From Sorghum bicolor (Eukaryota; Streptophyta; Magnoliopsida; Poales; Poaceae), in assembly GCF_000003195.3 (NCBI RefSeq), contig NC_012870.2:15182501-15246500 (forward strand): a stretch of DNA of 64,000 nucleotides. The letters are read 5' to 3'. A program made the position numbers and the translations under genes. The notes beneath the pieces are model-generated. The model did no database searches, had not been told where the DNA came from, and saw only the letters and a program-made list of their open reading frames with translations. Shown here in pieces: positions 60,244 to 64,000 of the stretch (position 1 is its first letter; each line of letters starts with the position of its first letter).

Positions 60244-61597
60244 GAGCATCTCCAACAATTATGCAATTGGACTTTGCATTTTTGAAATTTGCCAAAAACC
60301 TCAAAAATTGCTCTCCAACAGTTTTGCATTTGACTTATGCATTTTGGCAAACTTGGCATTTGATGGACCAAACTTTACATTTTTAGAGCATCTCCAACCA
60401 TTATGCATTTGAAGTTATGCATTTTAGGCAAATTGCAAACCCCCAAATGAAAATGGCAAGGCTAAAATCGGGTGATCTCCAACCGTTATGCAAAATGCGA
60501 AGTCCATCATCTTTTTTTCCCGGAAATTTTGTTTCGCGGCACTCGTTCCTGCGCGGCCAATCGATCCCGCGCCAAACAGCCCGCCGTCGTGAGCTGCGCA
60601 GTTCGTCGTTCCCGTTCGCAGTACCGATCGCATTGATGAAGAAGGCGTACCTGGCCGGCGTTGATGAGGAAGGCGTCGTAGATTCGTCCTATCGCGCGTT
60701 GCGTCGTCCTATTGTGCGCTGCTTCGTCCAAACGCGCGCGCGAAGCTGGCGAAGGAGGACGCGCGATGCTTCTCCTATCGCGCGAAGTGGTGGCGGCGCG
60801 AAGGGAAACCGCGCGAAGGGAAGAAAAAAGCCCGCGAGGTGGAACCGAGAATCCCGTGATCTCTATTTGCATAGCCGGACTCCTTTGGCATATATGCCAA
60901 GTTTCCCCCTCCAAATGCATAGCTATGTAAAATGCAAAGTCCAAATGCATAACGATTGGAGGGGTTTTTTTTGGAGTTTTATGCATTTTGGTAAATGCCA
61001 AGTTCATTTGCATAATGGTTGGAGTTGCTCTTACATAGGCACAATGGCTTGGCAATTTTGATATCTCTGGAATCTTGGACTTCTTGTTGTGCCCCTGCTC
61101 ATCACGACGTCGGTTGTTTCCCGCGATAGGAGTCGTATCGCGTGCGTGTATTCCCTTCCCCCCGCGCGCCGCCTTCTTTTTTCTGCGCGCCAGGTCCTTC
61201 GCTTGCAGCGACGCGTGAGCCTATGATCTATCTTCGACGCATGGTGTAGGAGATCGAGTGCTTCGACTGGTTTTGTTGGAGCGACTAGAAGGGTCCAAGA
61301 TCGATCGCAGGTACTGGTTTCGTTCCAGCGACGAGAAGGGTAGGAGATCGAGCGCCGCGACGCTACGCCAGCTGAGATCCATCTTCGACGCAACATCGGT
61401 TGATGTAATCCCTACAAAACTTACCGCGGATGAAAGATTCTCGAACAAAAACAGATGGGTCCACTATATTGGAAAATGCCAAATAAAAAATGTCAAACAC
61501 TTGGAGATGTACTTTGTTTTCTTTTGGCAAAAGGTTTAGGGACTTGGCAAATTCCAACAAATGGCAAATTTCATCTGCATAACTGTTGGAGATGCTC
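60244..61597. mobile_element. TIR element with GAGCATCTCCAACA ends, second of the chain
   Basis: The ends GAGCATCTCCAACAATTATG and CATAACTGTTGGAGATGCTC (approximately inverted) are flanked by TAA at 60241-60243 and 61598-61600. The interior holds a nested related element (60386-61030) and a GC-richer stretch (61034-61449). Confidence 0.8.
60386..61030. mobile_element. Nested TIR element with GC-rich cargo
   Basis: The ends GAGCATCTCCAACCATTATG and CATAATGGTTGGAGTTGCTC are inverted, and TTA flanks both sides (60383-60385 and 61031-61033). The interior 60520-60860 is GC-rich (many GCGCG words) and open on both strands, unlike the AT-rich ends. No transposase or known domain is seen. Confidence 0.82.
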
Positions 61598-61600
61598 TAA

Positions 61601-61842
61601 GGCCTTGTTTAGTTCACCCCAAAATCAAAAAAAAAATTAAGATTCCCCATCACATTGAATCTTGCGACACATGCATAAAGTATTAAATATAGACAAAAAT
61701 AAAAACTAATTATGCAGTTTGCCTGTAATCGCGACATAAATCTTTTGACTCTAATTAATGTATGATTGAATAATATTTATCATAAATAAACGAAAATGCT
61801 ACAGTACCGAAATTTAAAAAAATTTCACATCTAAACAAGACC
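61601..61842. mobile_element. Tourist-like MITE (GGCCTTGTTTAGTT family), third of the chain
   Basis: The ends GGCCTTGTTTAGTTCACC and CATCTAAACAAGACC are inverted. TAA flanks it at 61598-61600 (shared with the previous element) and 61843-61845. Confidence 0.88.
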
Positions 61843-61857
61843 TAAGCCGAGCTCAAG

Positions 61858-61950
61858 GCCGCTGCAGGGCCCGCTCCGAGAGACTGCTTGGGACACTGTC
61901 GAAGCCGCTGCAGGGCCCGCTCCTAGAGACTGCTTGGGACACTGTCGAAG
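61858..61950 (+). repeat. Tandem duplication of 46 bp
   Basis: Two adjacent copies contain GCCGCTGCAGGGCCCGCTCC and GAGACTGCTTGGGACACTG, differing by about one base. They lie between two Tourist-like MITEs. Confidence 0.88.
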
Positions 61951-61996
61951 TTGCACCTTTTGGGCTACGGTTTGTGCTCCGATCCTCTTTCTTTTT

Positions 61997-62220
61997 GGCC
62001 TTGTTTAGTTCACCCTAAAAAACAAAAAATTTGTAAGATTCTTCGTCACATCGAATCTTGTGGCACATACATAAAACATTAAATATAGACGAAAACAAAA
62101 ACTAATTACACAGTTTAGCTGTAAATCACAAGACGAATCTTTTGATCCTAGTTAGTACATGATTAGACGAAAGTGCTACAGTACTAAAAAAATTTTTACT
62201 TTTCGAAACTAAACAAGGCC
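61997..62220. mobile_element. Tourist-like MITE (GGCCTTGTTTAGTT family)
   Basis: The ends GGCCTTGTTTAGTTCACC and CGAAACTAAACAAGGCC are inverted, with TTT on both sides (61994-61996 and 62221-62223). Confidence 0.88.
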
Positions 62221-62508
62221 TTTGTCGTTGGCCGCGCCATGCCCCTGGCAGAGGCGAGCCTCCACCGTGCCGGTCGCATGGCAGGTGTGCCTGGATCAGC
62301 CCCTTGGTCGGCCGAGCTAGCTACTAGCTAGCGAGGAAGGCCTGGCTGGGCTACTTGCCAAGCCTGTGTTGGCGTCATGCCGTCATCGAAGTCCTTGCCA
62401 GGCTCCTCTGCCTGTTGCGCGTTGCTAGTACGTCGTCCTCAGTCGCACGCTACGTCAAGAATGCCATTGTTGGGCCGCAGGCCAAGCCCCAAGCTAAGCT
62501 AGGCTACC
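62221..62508. other. Spacer, GC-rich
   Basis: This short GC-rich stretch between two mobile elements has no supported coding region. Confidence 0.35.
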
Positions 62509-62516
62509 GTAGCACC

Positions 62517-63024
62517 TAAAGATGACAATTTTTATCCGTAACCCGAGAAACCGGGCTATTTTTTTACCCATACTTAAGATAATGGAAAAAAAGTTTTACC
62601 CAACGGGTAAAGCGGGTAAAGTTATGAGACTGCATTGACCATACCCGTTAACCCATTGTAAATTGATCCCGATAAATTATACTAGAATCATGGAACTTGT
62701 GAATTTTATGACTTGTTATCTAGTAATGATGGATTTACCCATTAGATCATTTGATTGTGTGTTCATGTAGCTTATATATTTGAAGAGTTTATTAATGATT
62801 TATGATATTTTGGCTAAATTTAGGAGCCTGATATATTAAAACACGTATTTTTTCATAGCAAATATTCTTAAAATCATGGGTAAAGATAACTCATGGGTTA
62901 CCCGTTATCCGCATGGGTAAGGGTATGGGAAAAAACTCTTATCCGTGCACGGATATGGGTAAATTAATGGGTAAAATATTTTCTCGTGGGTAAGGGAGCG
63001 GGTAATTATCCATTGCCATCCCTA
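62517..63024. mobile_element. Non-autonomous hAT element
   Basis: The ends TAAAGATGACAATTTTTATC and GGATAATTACCC (the right end read inverted begins TAGGGATGGCAATGG) fit the TAGGGATGGCAA-type hAT ends. An 8-bp duplication flanks it: GTAGCACC (62509-62516) and GTAGCACT (63025-63032), one mismatch. Both arms carry many ACCCG/CGGGT words. There is no transposase. Confidence 0.82.
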
Positions 63025-63032
63025 GTAGCACT

Positions 63033-63971
63033 GTGCATATATATATGACAATAGAAAAAAATCTACATAACCTCTTAAAATACTTCATCCCAAACTATAA
63101 AATCAGATACAAATATTCTACCTCCTGAACTTTCAAACCGATTAAATAACCCCCTATAGTGGTTTTAGATGGTGATTTTATCTTTTTCTTTTTTATTTAT
63201 TTCCGTTGAATCTTTGAAAAATCATAATAAATCACAAAAAATTATAAAATGAAAAATTCAAATATTTTTTTAACTAATGTTCCACTCACGTCACAATACA
63301 CTCACGTCACACCTAATGTTCCAATCCAAACATGCCAAAAAAGAAAAATAAAAACCAGCCAAACAGGCCATCGTTACATGAGTGTCTAACTGTCTATCAA
63401 ATCAAATTAATAGAATCCCTTCCCTTTTCAGACAAAAATGTTATATCTCTATACTATTTTATGAGTGATCTAATATTTTTTTTGAATATCATGAATGTTA
63501 GTAATTTTTACAAATTTAGTTGAATTTAAGATTATTTGCACTTTTTAAATGTAGAGAGCAATTATAATGTTTCGTGATTTAGAAATTTTTATTATAGAAG
63601 TGCCCGTTGACAGTGGACTGCTGAAACGGCTTCTAGAAGGGAAGGGATCGTCTAGTACGTGGCGTCAGTGGTCTGACGCCCAAACGGCCAGATCGTCGTT
63701 GCCGAAAAAGCGCTCACGGCGCACCGAAAGCGCGGCCTGACGACTGACGAGACGAGACGAGACTTGATTGAGACTTTGGCAGCTTTCCTTCCGTCTGAAG
63801 TCTCCTCGCTCCTCGGTGCGGAAGTCTCGGTGTGCACGGGTCGGCGCCTCGGGTCGGCGGGTGTCAAGTGCAACAGGGCAGCCCCAGCCCAAGCGCCGCC
63901 CCTCCATGCTTTCCTCTTCATCCCTCCCAATCGCTCCGCCGAAACCTCACCAGCGACCAGTCCCCACCACC
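63033..63971. other. Spacer and probable promoter of the right-edge gene
   Basis: The left two thirds are AT-rich with no gene. From about 63600 the sequence becomes GC-rich and CG-rich, ending in CCACCACC before an ATG at 63972, as expected for a grass promoter and leader. Minus-strand open frames here (63652-63930) show no domain. Confidence 0.4.
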
Positions 63972-64000
63972 ATGGATGGCTCCGCCTCCCCCTCCGCCGC
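63972..64000 (+). CDS. Possible gene start, cut by the window edge
   Basis: The ATG at 63972 lies in ACCACCATGGATGG, a good plant start context, and opens a frame reading MDGSASPSA to the edge. The codons are G/C-ending as in many grass first exons. The product cannot be told from nine residues. Confidence 0.4.

Noticed and set aside
60507..61055. 182-codon minus-strand and 214-codon plus-strand frames
   Set aside because: Both lie in the nested TIR element and run through its terminal repeats; no domain supports either.

Overview
The window looks like a nuclear segment from a panicoid grass, most probably Sorghum or a close relative. The evidence is genes split by GT-AG introns, very many Tourist-like MITEs with GGCCTTGTTTAGTT ends, a CACTA element, large Ty3/gypsy LTRs, and grass-type F-box and oxidosqualene cyclase (OSC) proteins. 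The species call is inference from repeat types and protein style, not from a database match.

Three genes can be read completely. (1) A single-exon F-box gene (+, 3567-4892) has a purine-rich leader with two small upstream ORFs, the second ending in TAATG on the main start codon. (2) An OSC (triterpene/sterol cyclase) gene (+, 22820-49388) has 18 exons that join without a stop into 756 residues. It has two oddities: its first intron starts with GA instead of GT, and its catalytic DCTAE motif reads DTNAE. (3) An alpha-SNAP gene (-, 52849-57637) has 9 exons encoding 289 residues and appears intact. A further gene may start at 63972 and run off the right edge. A degenerate FLZ-like (FCS-like zinc finger family) exon lies at 6882-7145 (-).

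Layout: 1-3.1 kb holds MITEs and unassigned sequence. 3.2-4.9 kb is the F-box gene. 5-8.4 kb is mostly non-coding with the degenerate exon. 8.4-8.9 kb has two MITEs. 9.47-13.51 kb is a non-autonomous CACTA element with TTG target-site duplications. 13.8-21.4 kb is a patchwork of MITEs and nested TIR elements. 21.4-22.8 kb is the duplicated upstream region of the OSC. 22.8-49.4 kb is the OSC gene, whose 14.1-kb intron 8 holds a young 8.5-kb gag/protease-only LTR element (ATAGA duplication) and a related solo LTR. 49.4-52.4 kb is a graveyard of LINE, copia and CCGGAC-rich repeats. 52.8-57.6 kb is alpha-SNAP, whose introns hold a foldback MITE and a Tourist-like MITE. 57.9-63.0 kb is again TIR elements, including three placed end to end that share single TAA target sites.

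The genes look unrelated in function: protein turnover (F-box), triterpenoid scaffold formation (OSC) and SNARE recycling (alpha-SNAP). No cytochrome P450, acyltransferase or glycosyltransferase lies beside the OSC here, so the window itself does not show a triterpene gene cluster.
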